Positions 40,848 to 50,775 are shown, counted from the stretch's first letter. The stretch: 54,354 nucleotides of DNA from an uncultured Collinsella sp. (GCA_900549555.1 UROO01000001.1:1-54354), one strand, 5' to 3'. Program-made: numbers and translations. Notes: generated by a model from the sequence alone, not told the origin.

Positions 40848-43406
40848 ATGTTTACTCCGCTTATCACTCATGATCTGGATGGTGCCGCGCTGGCGGCGCC
40901 CGTTGATGCCGCACGCCGCGATGGCGCTGCATACAAGACGCGCACGATCGGCGACCTTCGCATTAAGGACGATCGCCTGCGCGCCGCCATCGAGGGCACG
41001 GGGCACCTGCTGTTCGACGGCGGCATGGGCACCATGCTGCAAGCGGCCGGCATGAAAGCCGGCGCCCTGCCCGAGCTGCTCAACTTTGAGGAGCCCCAGG
41101 TCATTACCGATATTCAGCGTCAGTACGTCGAGGCCGGCTGCGACGTGATCACCGCCAACACCTTTGGCGCCAACGCCCACAAGCTCGACGGCGCCGCCAC
41201 CGTGGCAGACGTCTTTGCCGCGGCAGTCACCTGCGCCCGCGAGGCCGGCGCCCGCTACGTCGCCGGCGACATCGGCCCCATCGGCGCCCTGCTGCGTCCC
41301 CTGGGCACCCTCAGCTTTGACGAGGCCTACGACCTCTTTGCCGAGGAGGTGCGCGCCGGCGTCGATGCGGGTGTGGACCTCTTTATTATCGAGACCATGA
41401 CCGACCTTGCCGAGATCAAGGCCGCCGTCCTCGCCTGCCGCGAGAACTCCGACCTGCCCGTCTTTGCCACCATGACCTTTGAGGAAGACGGTCGCACCTT
41501 CTTGGGCACGAGCCCCGAGGTCGCCGCCATCACCCTCGACGCCATCGGCGCCGACGTCCTGGGCATCAACTGCAGCCAGGGACCGGCCGAGCTCCGAGGA
41601 CTCGCCGCGCGTATGCTCACCGTCACCGACAAGCCCGTTATGGTGCAGGCCAATGCGGGACTGCCCCACGTGGACGATGACGGCAATACCGTCTTTGATA
41701 TCCAGGCACCCGAGTACGCCGAGGCCGTCGCCGGCATGATCGCCGACGGCGTGAGCGTCGTGGGCGGCTGCTGCGGAACCACACCGGCGCACATGGCGGC
41801 CTTGCGCACGCTTATCGACAACCACACGCCCAGCCCGCGTCACCGCAAACCCAGCATGTCGGTCACGAGCGCCCAGACGGTCGTGGACCTTCCCTGTGAC
41901 GGCCACAAGATTGCCGTCATCGGCGAGCGCATCAACCCCACCGGCAAAAAGCGCCTGCAGCAGGCCCTGCGCGACGGCGACCTGGACTACGTCGTGAGCC
42001 AGGGCATCAGCCAGCAGGAACAGGGCGCCGACATCCTGGACGTTAACGTGGGCCTGCCCGAGATCGACGAGGTCAAGATCATCCAACAGGCGACCGAGCA
42101 GCTCCAGGGCTCCACGCTGCTGCCGCTGCAGATCGACTCCACCGACCCCGCGGCCGTCGAGGCAGCCGTGCGCCGCTACGCCGGCAAGCCCATCATCAAC
42201 TCGGTCAATGGCAAACAGCAGATCATGGATGAGATCTTTCCGCTGGTCGCCCACTACGGCACCAACGTCGTCGGTCTCACGCTCGACGAAGGCGGCATTC
42301 CCGATACCGCCGAGGCTCGCTTCGCCATCGCCGAGCGCATCGTGGCCGAGGCTGCGCGCTACGGTATCGGACCGGACCGCATCCTTATCGACTGCCTGGT
42401 CATGACCGCCTCGACCAATCAACGCCAGGCTGAGCAAATTCTGCGCGCCATGTCCCTGTGCAAGGAGCGTCTGGGCGTCAAATGCGCGCTCGGCGTGTCG
42501 AACATCAGCTTTGGCCTGCCTGCCCGCCCGCTGCTGGGCTCGGTCTTTTTGGCCGCCGCCTTTGGCGCAGGTCTCGATGCCCCCATCATGAACCCGGGCT
42601 CCAAGCGCTTTATGGATACCGTCTACAGCTATCGCGTCTTGAGCGTTGAAGACGAGGGTTCGACCGGATACATCGAGCGCTACGCCGGCTGGACCGATCC
42701 GTACAAGATTGCCGCGAACCCGGCGGCGGCCCAGGCGGTATCGACCGACGCTGCGCCCGCTGCTGGCACCGCCGGCACCGACGGCAACGACGACCCGATT
42801 CGCCACATGGTCGTCTCGGGCCGCAAAGGTGAGATCGCGGCCGAGACCGAGCGTCTGCTGGCAGGCCACGACGCCATGGACCTCATCAACAACCACTTTA
42901 TCCCCGCCCTCGACGAGGTTGGCGTCCTCTTTGACCAGGGCAAGTTCTTCTTGCCGCAGCTTATGGCCTCGGCCGAGGCCGCGCGCGTGGGCTTTGACAC
43001 CATCAAGCGCCTGATGCCTGCCGGCGAGATTGCCGACAAGGGCAAAATCTGCGTGGCCACCGTCAAGGGCGACATCCACGACATCGGTAAGAACATCGTC
43101 AAGATGCTGCTCGATAACTACGGCTACACCGTCTTTGATCTGGGTCGCGACGTCGACCCGCAGGAGGTGCTCAAGACCGTGCGGGAGCGTGACATCAAGC
43201 TCGTCGGTCTTTCGGCGCTTATGACTACCACGGTCGTCGCCATGGAGGAGACCATCAAGCTGCTCCATGCCGAGGTGCCGGGCGTCAAGATCATCGTAGG
43301 CGGCGCCGTACTCACCCCCGAATACGCCAAGCAGATCGGCGCGGACTACTACGCCAAGGATGCCGCCGAAAGCGCGCGCATCGCCGAAGAGGTCTTTGGA
43401 CAGTAA
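40848..43406 (+). CDS. metH: Cobalamin-dependent methionine synthase, lacking the activation domain
   Basis: The 852-residue enzyme transfers methyl from 5-methyl-THF to homocysteine through cobalamin. It has an N-terminal homocysteine domain with zinc cysteines (GINCSQGP; GGCCGTTP, about residues 50-325), a pterin-binding domain (IGERINPTGKKRLQQAL, about 360-620), then the cobalamin cap and binding domains with DIHDIGKNIV (His ligand, about 743). The usual fourth domain is missing and is supplied by the gene upstream. AGGAG precedes the ATG; the gene overlaps no neighbour. Confidence 0.95.
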   Translation: MFTPLITHDLDGAALAAPVDAARRDGAAYKTRTIGDLRIKDDRLRAAIEGTGHLLFDGGMGTMLQAAGMKAGALPELLNFEEPQVITDIQRQYVEAGCDVITANTFGANAHKLDGAATVADVFAAAVTCAREAGARYVAGDIGPIGALLRPLGTLSFDEAYDLFAEEVRAGVDAGVDLFIIETMTDLAEIKAAVLACRENSDLPVFATMTFEEDGRTFLGTSPEVAAITLDAIGADVLGINCSQGPAELRGLAARMLTVTDKPVMVQANAGLPHVDDDGNTVFDIQAPEYAEAVAGMIADGVSVVGGCCGTTPAHMAALRTLIDNHTPSPRHRKPSMSVTSAQTVVDLPCDGHKIAVIGERINPTGKKRLQQALRDGDLDYVVSQGISQQEQGADILDVNVGLPEIDEVKIIQQATEQLQGSTLLPLQIDSTDPAAVEAAVRRYAGKPIINSVNGKQQIMDEIFPLVAHYGTNVVGLTLDEGGIPDTAEARFAIAERIVAEAARYGIGPDRILIDCLVMTASTNQRQAEQILRAMSLCKERLGVKCALGVSNISFGLPARPLLGSVFLAAAFGAGLDAPIMNPGSKRFMDTVYSYRVLSVEDEGSTGYIERYAGWTDPYKIAANPAAAQAVSTDAAPAAGTAGTDGNDDPIRHMVVSGRKGEIAAETERLLAGHDAMDLINNHFIPALDEVGVLFDQGKFFLPQLMASAEAARVGFDTIKRLMPAGEIADKGKICVATVKGDIHDIGKNIVKMLLDNYGYTVFDLGRDVDPQEVLKTVRERDIKLVGLSALMTTTVVAMEETIKLLHAEVPGVKIIVGGAVLTPEYAKQIGADYYAKDAAESARIAEEVFGQ

Positions 43407-43431
43407 CACAACGGAAACAACCGAGCACCAA

Positions 43432-43479
43432 AACGTGCCGCATGCGCCACTTGGCACGTGCGGCACGTTAAAATAGATA
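43432..43479 (+). promoter_or_regulatory. Inverted repeat overlapping a promoter
   Basis: Arms aacgtgccgca (43432-43442) and tgcggcacgtt (43459-43469) are perfect complements. TTGGCA at 43451 and TAGATA at 43474, 17 nt apart, form a promoter-like pair for the PFL gene; the right arm lies in its spacer. The repeat may be an operator or the metH terminator, although it lacks a T-run. Confidence 0.5.
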
Positions 43480-43514
43480 AGACTATGCTCGTTTTGGCAG
43501 ATAGGAGCGCAAGG

Positions 43515-44879
43515 ATGGCGATCACGCCCGCAGAAATCGCGGAAACCCGCGGCATGGTTGAGGAACAGAACCTCGACATCAGGACCATCACCATGGGCAT
43601 TTCGCTCATGGGTTGCGGCGACGAGAACCTCGACCGCATGTGCACGAAGATCTACGACCACGTGACGCACACGGCTGAGCACTTGGTCGAGACCGCCGAG
43701 AATCTCGAGCGCGAGTACGGTATCCCCATTGTCAACAAGCGCGTTTCCGTCACCCCGGTGGCGCAGATCGCCGCATGCTGCAAGGATGAGGACCTCACCC
43801 CCATCGCGCACGCCCTCGACCGCGCGGCCGAGACGCTCGGCATCGATTACCTGGGCGGCTTCTCCGCACTCGTCCAGAAGGGCATCGGCGACGCCGACCG
43901 CCGCGTCATCCAGTCCATCCCCCAGGCGCTCGCCACCACGAGCTGCGTCTGCTCCAGTGTCAACGTCGCCAGCCTGCGCGCCGGTATCAACATGGACGCC
44001 GTACTTATGGCCGCCCAGACCATCATCGATGCCGCCAAACTCACGGCCGACCAGGATTCCGTCGGTGCTTCCAAGTTTGTCTGCTTTGCCAACATGGTCG
44101 AGGACTCCCCGTTTATGGCGGGCGCCGTCCACGGCGGTGGCGAGGCCGACGCCGTCATCAACGTAGGCGTCTCGGGCCCCGGCGTTATGGCCGCAGCCCT
44201 GGAGACACTGCCCGATTCCGCATCGATGATGGAAGTCGCCGAAAAGATTAAGCAGACTGCCTTTAAGATCACCCGCGCCGGCGAGCTCATGAGCCGCGAG
44301 GCCGCCCATCGCCTGGGCGTCGAGAAGGGCATTGTCGACCTGTCGCTGGCTCCCACGCCTGCCATCGGCGACTCCGTCGCGCGCATCCTCGAGATCATCG
44401 GCGTGGGCACCTGCGGTGGCCCGGGCACGACCTGCGCGCTCGCCATGCTCAACGATGCCGTCAAAAAGGGCGGCGTCATGGCCAGCTCCAGCGTGGGCGG
44501 TCTCTCCGGCGCCTTTATCCCCGTGTCCGAGGATGCCGGCATGATCGCCGCCGTCGAGGCCGGTGCGCTTTCGCTCGAGAAGCTCGAGGCCATGACCTGC
44601 GTGTGCTCCGTCGGCCTGGACATGATCGCCATCCCCGGCGACACCCCGGTCGAGACCATCGCCGGCATCATCGCCGACGAGATGGCCATCGGCGTCATCA
44701 ACAACAAGACCACGGCCGTCCGCGTGATTCCCGCCATCGGCAAGGGCGTGGGCGACTGCGTCGAGTACGGCGGCCTGTTTGGCCGTGCACCCATCATGCC
44801 GGTGAACCCCAACGCCGGCACCGTGCTCGCCCACCGTGGCGGACGCTTCCCGGCGCCGCTGAACTCGCTCAAGAACTAG
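43515..44879 (+). CDS. PFL-family protein (UPF0210/DUF711)
   Basis: The 454-residue protein (LDIRTITMGISLMGCGDENL; SVTPVAQIAACCKDEDLTPI; FCFANMVEDSPFMAGAVHGGGEADAVI shortened; KGVGDCVEYGGLFGRAPIM) matches the UPF0210 family, structurally related to pyruvate formate-lyase but without a proven reaction. ATAGGAGCGCAAGG precedes the ATG. A small ACT-domain gene often accompanies this family; none is seen next to it here. Confidence 0.9.
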   Translation: MAITPAEIAETRGMVEEQNLDIRTITMGISLMGCGDENLDRMCTKIYDHVTHTAEHLVETAENLEREYGIPIVNKRVSVTPVAQIAACCKDEDLTPIAHALDRAAETLGIDYLGGFSALVQKGIGDADRRVIQSIPQALATTSCVCSSVNVASLRAGINMDAVLMAAQTIIDAAKLTADQDSVGASKFVCFANMVEDSPFMAGAVHGGGEADAVINVGVSGPGVMAAALETLPDSASMMEVAEKIKQTAFKITRAGELMSREAAHRLGVEKGIVDLSLAPTPAIGDSVARILEIIGVGTCGGPGTTCALAMLNDAVKKGGVMASSSVGGLSGAFIPVSEDAGMIAAVEAGALSLEKLEAMTCVCSVGLDMIAIPGDTPVETIAGIIADEMAIGVINNKTTAVRVIPAIGKGVGDCVEYGGLFGRAPIMPVNPNAGTVLAHRGGRFPAPLNSLKN

Positions 44880-44896
44880 CTGAGGGGGACTGGCGA

Positions 44897-45030
44897 GGAG
44901 CCCCGGGGAGGGCAAATATATAAGGTCGCCTGCTCGGACAGTCCTGACTCGCACGGAGAGCACATTAAGTGCTCTCCGGCTCGTGCGGAACTCGCGATCG
45001 ACCTTATATATTTGCCCTCCCCGGGGCTCC
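44897..45030. repeat. 134-bp nested palindromic element
   Basis: A perfect 32-bp inverted repeat (44897-44928 and 44999-45030) encloses a second perfect palindrome (44954-44963 and 44969-44978, loop attaa). The outer arms begin ggagccccggggagggc. No frame, T-run or clear target duplication is present. It may be a MITE or REP-like element or a structured RNA. The remaining bases of the gap 44880-45195 hold no gene. Confidence 0.85.
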
Positions 45031-45195
45031 CGCACAACGGGACCTCGATTGAGTTCTATCCCGGTTGCAGTCGCTTCGCTCCTGCACCACATGGTCGATA
45101 CGGCGGTTTGGCGTTGGATCGGTTCTTTCTGATATATGCTGGTTGCGGCTCTTCTTTTGGGAGGAGTCGCTTTTTTGTTGCTAGGAGGTTGGCCC

Positions 45196-46083
45196 GTGGT
45201 TGATGGGGATGCTCGCTCTGAGCTTCTTTCTGCTGATTGGAATGGCGAATGGATGCGCTTGCAAGCTGATCGGCATCGGGCTGATGATCCTTTTGAGTGG
45301 GATAAGCGGGCTCGGCATTTTCGGCCATTGGAGACTGCCCCGTATGCTCGGGATTTTATAAAACTGCTAGCGCTTGAGCCTGGTGAGTCGGTGCTCGATA
45401 TGGGGTGTGGGGCTGGGTCGATTGCTATTCCGCTTGCTCAGGCTGGGCATCCTGTGATTGCAGCCGACTTCTCCCCCGCTATGTTGGGCACCCTTGATGC
45501 CGGCGTTGAGTATTACGGGCTCGAGGATCTTATTACACCGCTTGAGCTTGCTTGGGATGACGATTGGGATCTGGTTGGGCCGGTTGCCAAGGCTGTTGAT
45601 GTTGCCTTTGCCAGTCGGTCGGTTACGACGACCAATCTAAAAGGTGCGCTTGCCAAGCTTGATCGTACGGCTCGTCGGCGTTGTGCTGTCACAATGGTCG
45701 CCAACTCCAGCCCGCGCTATGACCTGCACCTGATGAACGCCATCGGCGCCTCGGTTACCCGCAGCAACGGATTTGTATATGCCTTTAACATCCTTATTCA
45801 GATGGGGGCGCTGCCGCAGGTCACGTATTTTGAATCGCCTCGGCGCGACACCTTCGATAGTCTCGAGGCGGGCGTGGCGGACTTTTCTCGCATGCTCGAG
45901 CATGGCAACGAGGATAAGATTGACCGCCTGCGCGACTATATCGCCCACCACATGATCGAGAACCCCCATGCCGGCGAGCCGGGATTCAAGGGCGTACCGC
46001 AGGGACGCTACATGCTCGACCACGTCCGCAAGGTCCATTGGGCGTTTATTGCATGGGAGCCGGTCTCTGCGCTCCGCCCGTAG
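45196..46083 (+). CDS. Class I SAM-dependent methyltransferase
   Basis: I choose the GTG at 45196 because GGAGG lies 7-8 nt upstream; the 20 hydrophobic residues in frame before it have no ribosome-binding site. The 295-residue protein has motif I VLDMGCGAGSIAIPLAQAG (about residues 66-84) and IAADFS, and a C-terminal helical region. The substrate is unknown. The first 500 bp use many T-ending codons and are lower in GC than the rest, so the gene may be mosaic or recently acquired. Confidence 0.8.
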   Translation: MVDGDARSELLSADWNGEWMRLQADRHRADDPFEWDKRARHFRPLETAPYARDFIKLLALEPGESVLDMGCGAGSIAIPLAQAGHPVIAADFSPAMLGTLDAGVEYYGLEDLITPLELAWDDDWDLVGPVAKAVDVAFASRSVTTTNLKGALAKLDRTARRRCAVTMVANSSPRYDLHLMNAIGASVTRSNGFVYAFNILIQMGALPQVTYFESPRRDTFDSLEAGVADFSRMLEHGNEDKIDRLRDYIAHHMIENPHAGEPGFKGVPQGRYMLDHVRKVHWAFIAWEPVSALRP

Positions 46084-46241
46084 CCCATCTATAGCACGCA
46101 TCGTCCACCCGCCCGGCATCCGCATTCTTTGCGAACTGGGCAAACGCGCTCCACACCACGCCGTTCCTGCGCTATCGTGGGACAGCTCACGTAGATTAAG
46201 GCCCCATTGCGGGGCGCCCCATACATAGAAAGCGAGAACCC

Positions 46242-46541
46242 ATGGCACTGACAGGAGCCCAGGTCAAGCAGCTTCGCAGCATGGCCCATCACCTCAACCC
46301 CGCCATCATCATCGGTAAGTCCGATGTCAACGAGGGCACCGTCGAGCAGACGGTCGCCTACCTGGAGAAGCACGAGCTCGTTAAGTGCTCCGTGCTGGAC
46401 GGCTCCAGCCTTTCTGCCCGCGAGGCCGCCGAGGAGCTCGCCGAGCGCTGCCACGCCGACGTCGTTCAGGTTATCGGCCGCAAGTTCTCGCTGTATCGCG
46501 AGTCCTCGCGCAAGGATATCGAGAAGATCAAGCTCGTCTAA
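46242..46541 (+). CDS. YhbY-type RNA-binding protein (CRS1/YhbY)
   Basis: The 99-residue protein (MALTGAQVKQLRSMAHHLNP; IIIGKSDVNEGTVEQTVAYL; VVQVIGRKFSLYRESS) is a single CRM/KH-like domain. Homologues bind pre-50S ribosomes. Its own terminator follows at once. Confidence 0.92.
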   Translation: MALTGAQVKQLRSMAHHLNPAIIIGKSDVNEGTVEQTVAYLEKHELVKCSVLDGSSLSAREAAEELAERCHADVVQVIGRKFSLYRESSRKDIEKIKLV

Positions 46542-46570
46542 AACCGGCTGGTCATACCGAGCAAGCCTGT

Positions 46571-46602
46571 GGGCGTCCGATTGATTCGGGCGCCCGTTTT
46601 TT
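46571..46602 (+). terminator. Terminator of the YhbY-type gene
   Basis: A 10-bp stem (46571-46580 with 46586-46595, one G-T pair) is followed by g and six T residues. The T-run overlaps the stop codon of the opposite gene. Confidence 0.88.
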
Positions 46603-49597
46603 ATCGCTCGACAAGCACGCGCTTGAGCCTGCCTTCGACCAAGCGCTCATACAGGCGCCTTGTCTCCGGCTCAGGCACACCTTGAACCTGCTCTCTCAGG
46701 TGGTGCATGTGGCCGCTGTACAGCTCAACAACATCGCGGCGTCGTCCCGCTGCGCCGTAAACGCGCATGGCGCAGCGAACCATGTCCTCCCGCGCCGTCT
46801 CCTGGCGAAGCCCCGATTCCACGAGCCAAATTGCCGATTGCAGGTCATTTTCCTCGAGAGCGGCATTCGCTCCCCTAATCATGCAGTCGATGTACTTGGA
46901 TTGCATAATGCGGCGCATGCGCGTAAAGAACGTGGGATTGCAACCGGTGGGAACATACAGCGGACCCGCGTAGAGCTGCTCAACCTTAAGACATAGCTCA
47001 ATCAGGTGAGGCCCTCTCGCACCCATGCGGTTTCCCAGAATCTCGCGGCTCAGCTGATCAAAGAGTCTTACATCGGTCTTAACGTAGTCGCCGTTGAGCC
47101 CTATGCACTCGTTTTGGATGAGCACGCACGACTTGCCATCCGGCGTTGGACCCAAAGCCGAGCGCAAGCGCGATACCGTCGAATACAGATTGTTGCGCGC
47201 GGCGTTAAACTCGGCATGGGGCCACAACTCCATGGCGATTGTCTCGCGGTCGACCATGGCGTCCATACCCAACGCAAGGCGTTCGGCAAGCGTTGCCGCC
47301 TTTTTGCGGCGCCACATCTTATCCGTGATGGGAAAACCGTCGCGCTCGGCGCGAAACGCGCCAAACATGCGCATCTCAATATGGCCGATAGCATCGACAG
47401 CCTCAACCTCGCCCGCCTGGAACAGGTGCTCACTTTCGCCCTCAAAGTCATCGCGTAGTGAATACCGCGACAGCTCGCGCACCGGAAGCTTCTTGCGAAT
47501 CCTGACGGCAGGCTCGCCCAGGCAATGCATCGCAAGACGCGCAAAAAGCCGATACGATGGGTCTAAAATCCCTGAGCGATTCATAGACATCCAGGCGGCA
47601 AGATCGCTATCGCGGCCCGCAGCGGCCAGATGCAGCGCCACGATCCAGGCTTCCGAGCCACCGACCTGAGTCTTGCTCATATCGAGCAGCTCCGCCTCTT
47701 CGCGAACCGATACCAGCGACGTATTGCGCAGATACGCCACGCGCTCCAGCAGCAATGCGTTTTCGCGCATGTACGTAATCGATTCGTCAGCGAGCTTGAG
47801 CACCTGAACCGCGCGGAACTTTGCGTTGACCGGCCGCCCCTCCGCCAGCGATTGCCAACCCTCCAGCAATAACCCAAACAGCTGAATTTGATTGTCGCGA
47901 ACACGCACCGCAAAGCGGTCGAGCTCGCCAAATGCCACATCGTCGGTCACGGGCAAGCCCGCGAGCAGGCGCCGCGCTGCCAGCACCATGCGCAACCAAA
48001 TGGATGGCGCCTTAAGCCCACGGATATCGAGTGCCTCGAGTATCTGAGCCATCTTGTCATCGCGCTCGTCGGGTTTAGTAAACGAGCCGTCGAACAGCTC
48101 CACCAGCATATGGTCGGCCTGTATGAGAATCCCCGCAATGTCGAGCTCGCAATCATAGGCTTTGCATACCTTGAGCTTCGCGAGAACATTGCCGTCTTCC
48201 GCTCGCTCGGTTAGGTGGCGCTTGACCTCGATATGCGCGGACAGCATGTCGAGCACCTCGCAGGATGTCTGTTCTTGCAAAACAGGGTTGGCGGGAAGCC
48301 CCAGGTCATTGTCGCCGTAAAAGGCGATAGTGAGCGCCTGGGCTATTTTCAGGGTAGCGGGGTCGACCTCGCGAGCCGCCTGGTCACCCGCACGTTCGAT
48401 AACGGACGCCATATACCTTGCTAGCTTTGTATTGCACACGCTGACAGCCGCCAGATACACGCCGAGTGCCTCAGCGGGTGCCGGCTCTTGCTCCTGGCTT
48501 TCTGCATTGATCATCGCCGTCGCCGCACGGCAAATGTCCCCTCCGTGCCCGGTCAGGGCAAGATCGACCCCATACTGCCCGGCCAGCTCCAACACCACAC
48601 GGCGGTCCAAGAATGCATCAGCCAGGTCCATGGCCAAATCGCATCGGCCTGCCTTAATCAAAATGCGAGCAGCCCGCGATACAAGTTCGGGACGGATCTC
48701 GGCAACAAGCTTTCGCAGCCTCAGGCGCGCGTTGTCCTTAGCGCCCAAACACCTAAAGGTGCGATCAGACGGTTCCACGCCAAAAATCGGATAATCGCGC
48801 ACAAAGATGGACTGGTCGACCATCGAAAGCCTCACACCGCACGCCTCTAGCTCCGCAATGCGACCCTCGCCCATCAGTACCATCAAACAGGCAACGGTAA
48901 ACAACAGGTTGTTCTCGAGCGATGCGAGATCGGCCAGCGCCGCACCGTACACGTTGACGATTTCGTTCTCGAGCAACCCGGCAACATCGCCCTGTCCATA
49001 CATTCCCGTCTGCAGGGCAGATACCAGCTCTGGTACACCCTGTGTGAGCCGATAGAAATCAAGCGATGTGCTGATTGAGAACGCCGTGGCCCATGACGAA
49101 TACTCGTAGGCGTGCACCTTGAGCATCTGTGCATTGACTTTTACAGAATCGCCCAGCCCGTGGATAAGCAATCGGTTGGAGGGGCGGCAGGCAATAAAGA
49201 CCCCCGTCCCCGTAGCACGTAAGCTGCGGATTCGATCGATAAGGTCCTCGGTTTCGTGCTGCTCGAGATTGGGCACGTTGTCGATCGCAACGAGCGAATG
49301 AGGTTTGTCCTTAAGCTCATCGGCGACAACCTCGAGCTGCATAAAGAGCTCGCGTCCAATCGCGCGGTCGGCCTCGATAATCCGAACCGGCCCTCGCGTG
49401 GGGTCCGATTTAACCTCCTGCACGTATTGCAGCAACACCGACGTCTTACCAAACCCATCGGGCGCGTAGAGCAAAACAATTCCCGCCTTGCGCCCTTTAA
49501 CGATGAGCTCATTCATCAAGCGATCGCGCCGCACCATATAGCCGCCGCCCGTCGACATCAACTCGAGGTCGTCAGTATTGCCCAGATCGTTTACCAT
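46601..49597 (-). CDS. Large STAND-type regulator with SARP/BTAD C-terminus
   Basis: The 998-residue protein has an N-terminal P-loop (LLYAPDGFGKTSVLLQY, Walker A about residues 43-55; HSLVAIDN as Walker B). A long helical repeat-like middle follows (about 200-730), then a winged-helix and bacterial transcriptional activation region (GHIEMRMFGAFRAERDG ... LWPHAEFNAARNNLYSTVSR, about 740-990). This order fits MalT/SARP-like signal-integrating regulators. The target genes are unknown. GAGGAG precedes the ATG. Several frequent coriobacterial regulators share this design. Confidence 0.8.
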   Translation of the reverse strand: MVNDLGNTDDLELMSTGGGYMVRRDRLMNELIVKGRKAGIVLLYAPDGFGKTSVLLQYVQEVKSDPTRGPVRIIEADRAIGRELFMQLEVVADELKDKPHSLVAIDNVPNLEQHETEDLIDRIRSLRATGTGVFIACRPSNRLLIHGLGDSVKVNAQMLKVHAYEYSSWATAFSISTSLDFYRLTQGVPELVSALQTGMYGQGDVAGLLENEIVNVYGAALADLASLENNLLFTVACLMVLMGEGRIAELEACGVRLSMVDQSIFVRDYPIFGVEPSDRTFRCLGAKDNARLRLRKLVAEIRPELVSRAARILIKAGRCDLAMDLADAFLDRRVVLELAGQYGVDLALTGHGGDICRAATAMINAESQEQEPAPAEALGVYLAAVSVCNTKLARYMASVIERAGDQAAREVDPATLKIAQALTIAFYGDNDLGLPANPVLQEQTSCEVLDMLSAHIEVKRHLTERAEDGNVLAKLKVCKAYDCELDIAGILIQADHMLVELFDGSFTKPDERDDKMAQILEALDIRGLKAPSIWLRMVLAARRLLAGLPVTDDVAFGELDRFAVRVRDNQIQLFGLLLEGWQSLAEGRPVNAKFRAVQVLKLADESITYMRENALLLERVAYLRNTSLVSVREEAELLDMSKTQVGGSEAWIVALHLAAAGRDSDLAAWMSMNRSGILDPSYRLFARLAMHCLGEPAVRIRKKLPVRELSRYSLRDDFEGESEHLFQAGEVEAVDAIGHIEMRMFGAFRAERDGFPITDKMWRRKKAATLAERLALGMDAMVDRETIAMELWPHAEFNAARNNLYSTVSRLRSALGPTPDGKSCVLIQNECIGLNGDYVKTDVRLFDQLSREILGNRMGARGPHLIELCLKVEQLYAGPLYVPTGCNPTFFTRMRRIMQSKYIDCMIRGANAALEENDLQSAIWLVESGLRQETAREDMVRCAMRVYGAAGRRRDVVELYSGHMHHLREQVQGVPEPETRRLYERLVEGRLKRVLVER

Positions 49598-49988
49598 GCT
49601 TGCTCCTCAACTCGACCATATGGACACCGTAGCTGCAGGACCATATGAGCCGCCCCGTGAATAGCGCGACTTAGAGTTTTTAATTGTCTGCCGGTACGTG
49701 TTTGGCAAGTTTTTGTACAGCGAGGCCCGATGGTAACTTATCTCCCGACCAATAGGTCTTTGCGCAGGTCAATGCGCTTGCCAGCATGTCCCATCCCATT
49801 TGCAGTGTAGCGTAGTCGGCTATTTTTATTTGAGTTGCGCAACTCGCCTACTCCTCGCTACCGCCTGCGACTCTATGGTGGCAAATATGCATAGTATCTG
49901 CTATAGAATGAATCTCATGATTTAGAACCAACTCGCCAAGCATGTGGCAAGGTTTCCGTCATGCATACGTTACGGCCTATGTCCACTA
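49598..49988. other. Intergenic region without a supported gene
   Basis: An AT-richer gap between the SARP-type regulator and the nagB terminator. It must hold the regulator's promoter, but I see no convincing -35/-10 pair, RNA gene or repeat. Confidence 0.5.
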
Positions 49989-50017
49989 AAAAGGCCCCCG
50001 CAAAGCGAGGGCCTTTT
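49988..50017 (-). terminator. Terminator of nagB
   Basis: Arms aaaaggccc (49989-49997) and gggcctttt (50009-50017) pair perfectly. On the minus strand the stem ends in a T-run. Confidence 0.85.
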
Positions 50018-50046
50018 GAAAAGCTATGTGAGATCGCTTGGTCGCG

Positions 50047-50775
50047 TTACTCGCAGAGCGAAAGAGCGGCCTCGTCAGCAACGACGACGCAATTGGTGTG
50101 GAGCTGCAGGATCGAAGCGGGGCACTTGGGCGTAACCGGGCCATAGCACATATCGTGCACGGCCTGAGCCTTGGCCTCGCCGTTGGCGACAACCAGGATC
50201 ATGCGGGCATACATGATGGTCTGAGTACCCATGGTGTAAGCCTGGCGGGGCACATCATCGATGCTGTCGAACAGGCGGCTGTTGGCCTGAATGGTGCTCT
50301 CGGTCAGATCGACGCAGTGCGTACCCTTGGAGAAGTGGTCATCGGGCTCGTTGAAGCCAATATGACCGTTATTACCAATGCCGAGCAGCTGCAGATCGGG
50401 GTAACCGGCGGCAGCGACGATCTTGTCGTACTCGGAGCAGGCAGCAGCGGCATCGGGGTTGGAGCCATCGGGCACGTGCGTGTTGTTCAGATCGATATTG
50501 ATGTGATCGAAGAAGTTCTCACGCATAAAGTAGTGGTAGCTCTGGGGATCGTCGTGCGAAAGACCACGATACTCGTCGAGGTTGTAGGTGCTGACCTCGG
50601 CAAAGTCGACGTCACCCTTCTCGTACCAAGCGGCGAGCTGCTTGTAGGCGCCAATCGGGGTGGAGCCGGTGGCAAGACCCAGCACGCAATCGGGCTTGAG
50701 GATAACCTGGGCCGAGATGATATTGGCGGCCTTGCGGCTCATATCCTCGTAGTCTTTAGCTTTAATGATCTTCAT
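50047..50775 (-). CDS. nagB: Glucosamine-6-phosphate deaminase
   Basis: The 242-residue enzyme converts glucosamine-6-phosphate to fructose-6-phosphate and ammonia. LGLATGSTPIGAYKQL binds phosphate, NLDEYRGL and LLGIGNNGHIGFNEP hold the catalytic Asp/His. GAAAGGACG lies just upstream of the ATG at 50775; the frame further upstream lacks support. The nearby glucose-type EIIA and glmM genes support an amino-sugar role. Confidence 0.95.
   Translation of the reverse strand: MKIIKAKDYEDMSRKAANIISAQVILKPDCVLGLATGSTPIGAYKQLAAWYEKGDVDFAEVSTYNLDEYRGLSHDDPQSYHYFMRENFFDHINIDLNNTHVPDGSNPDAAAACSEYDKIVAAAGYPDLQLLGIGNNGHIGFNEPDDHFSKGTHCVDLTESTIQANSRLFDSIDDVPRQAYTMGTQTIMYARMILVVANGEAKAQAVHDMCYGPVTPKCPASILQLHTNCVVVADEAALSLCE

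Noticed and set aside
40842..45092. Very long open frame on the minus strand opposite metH and the PFL gene
   Set aside because: It is a shadow frame of GC-rich coding DNA. The plus-strand frames encode clear MetH and PFL families.
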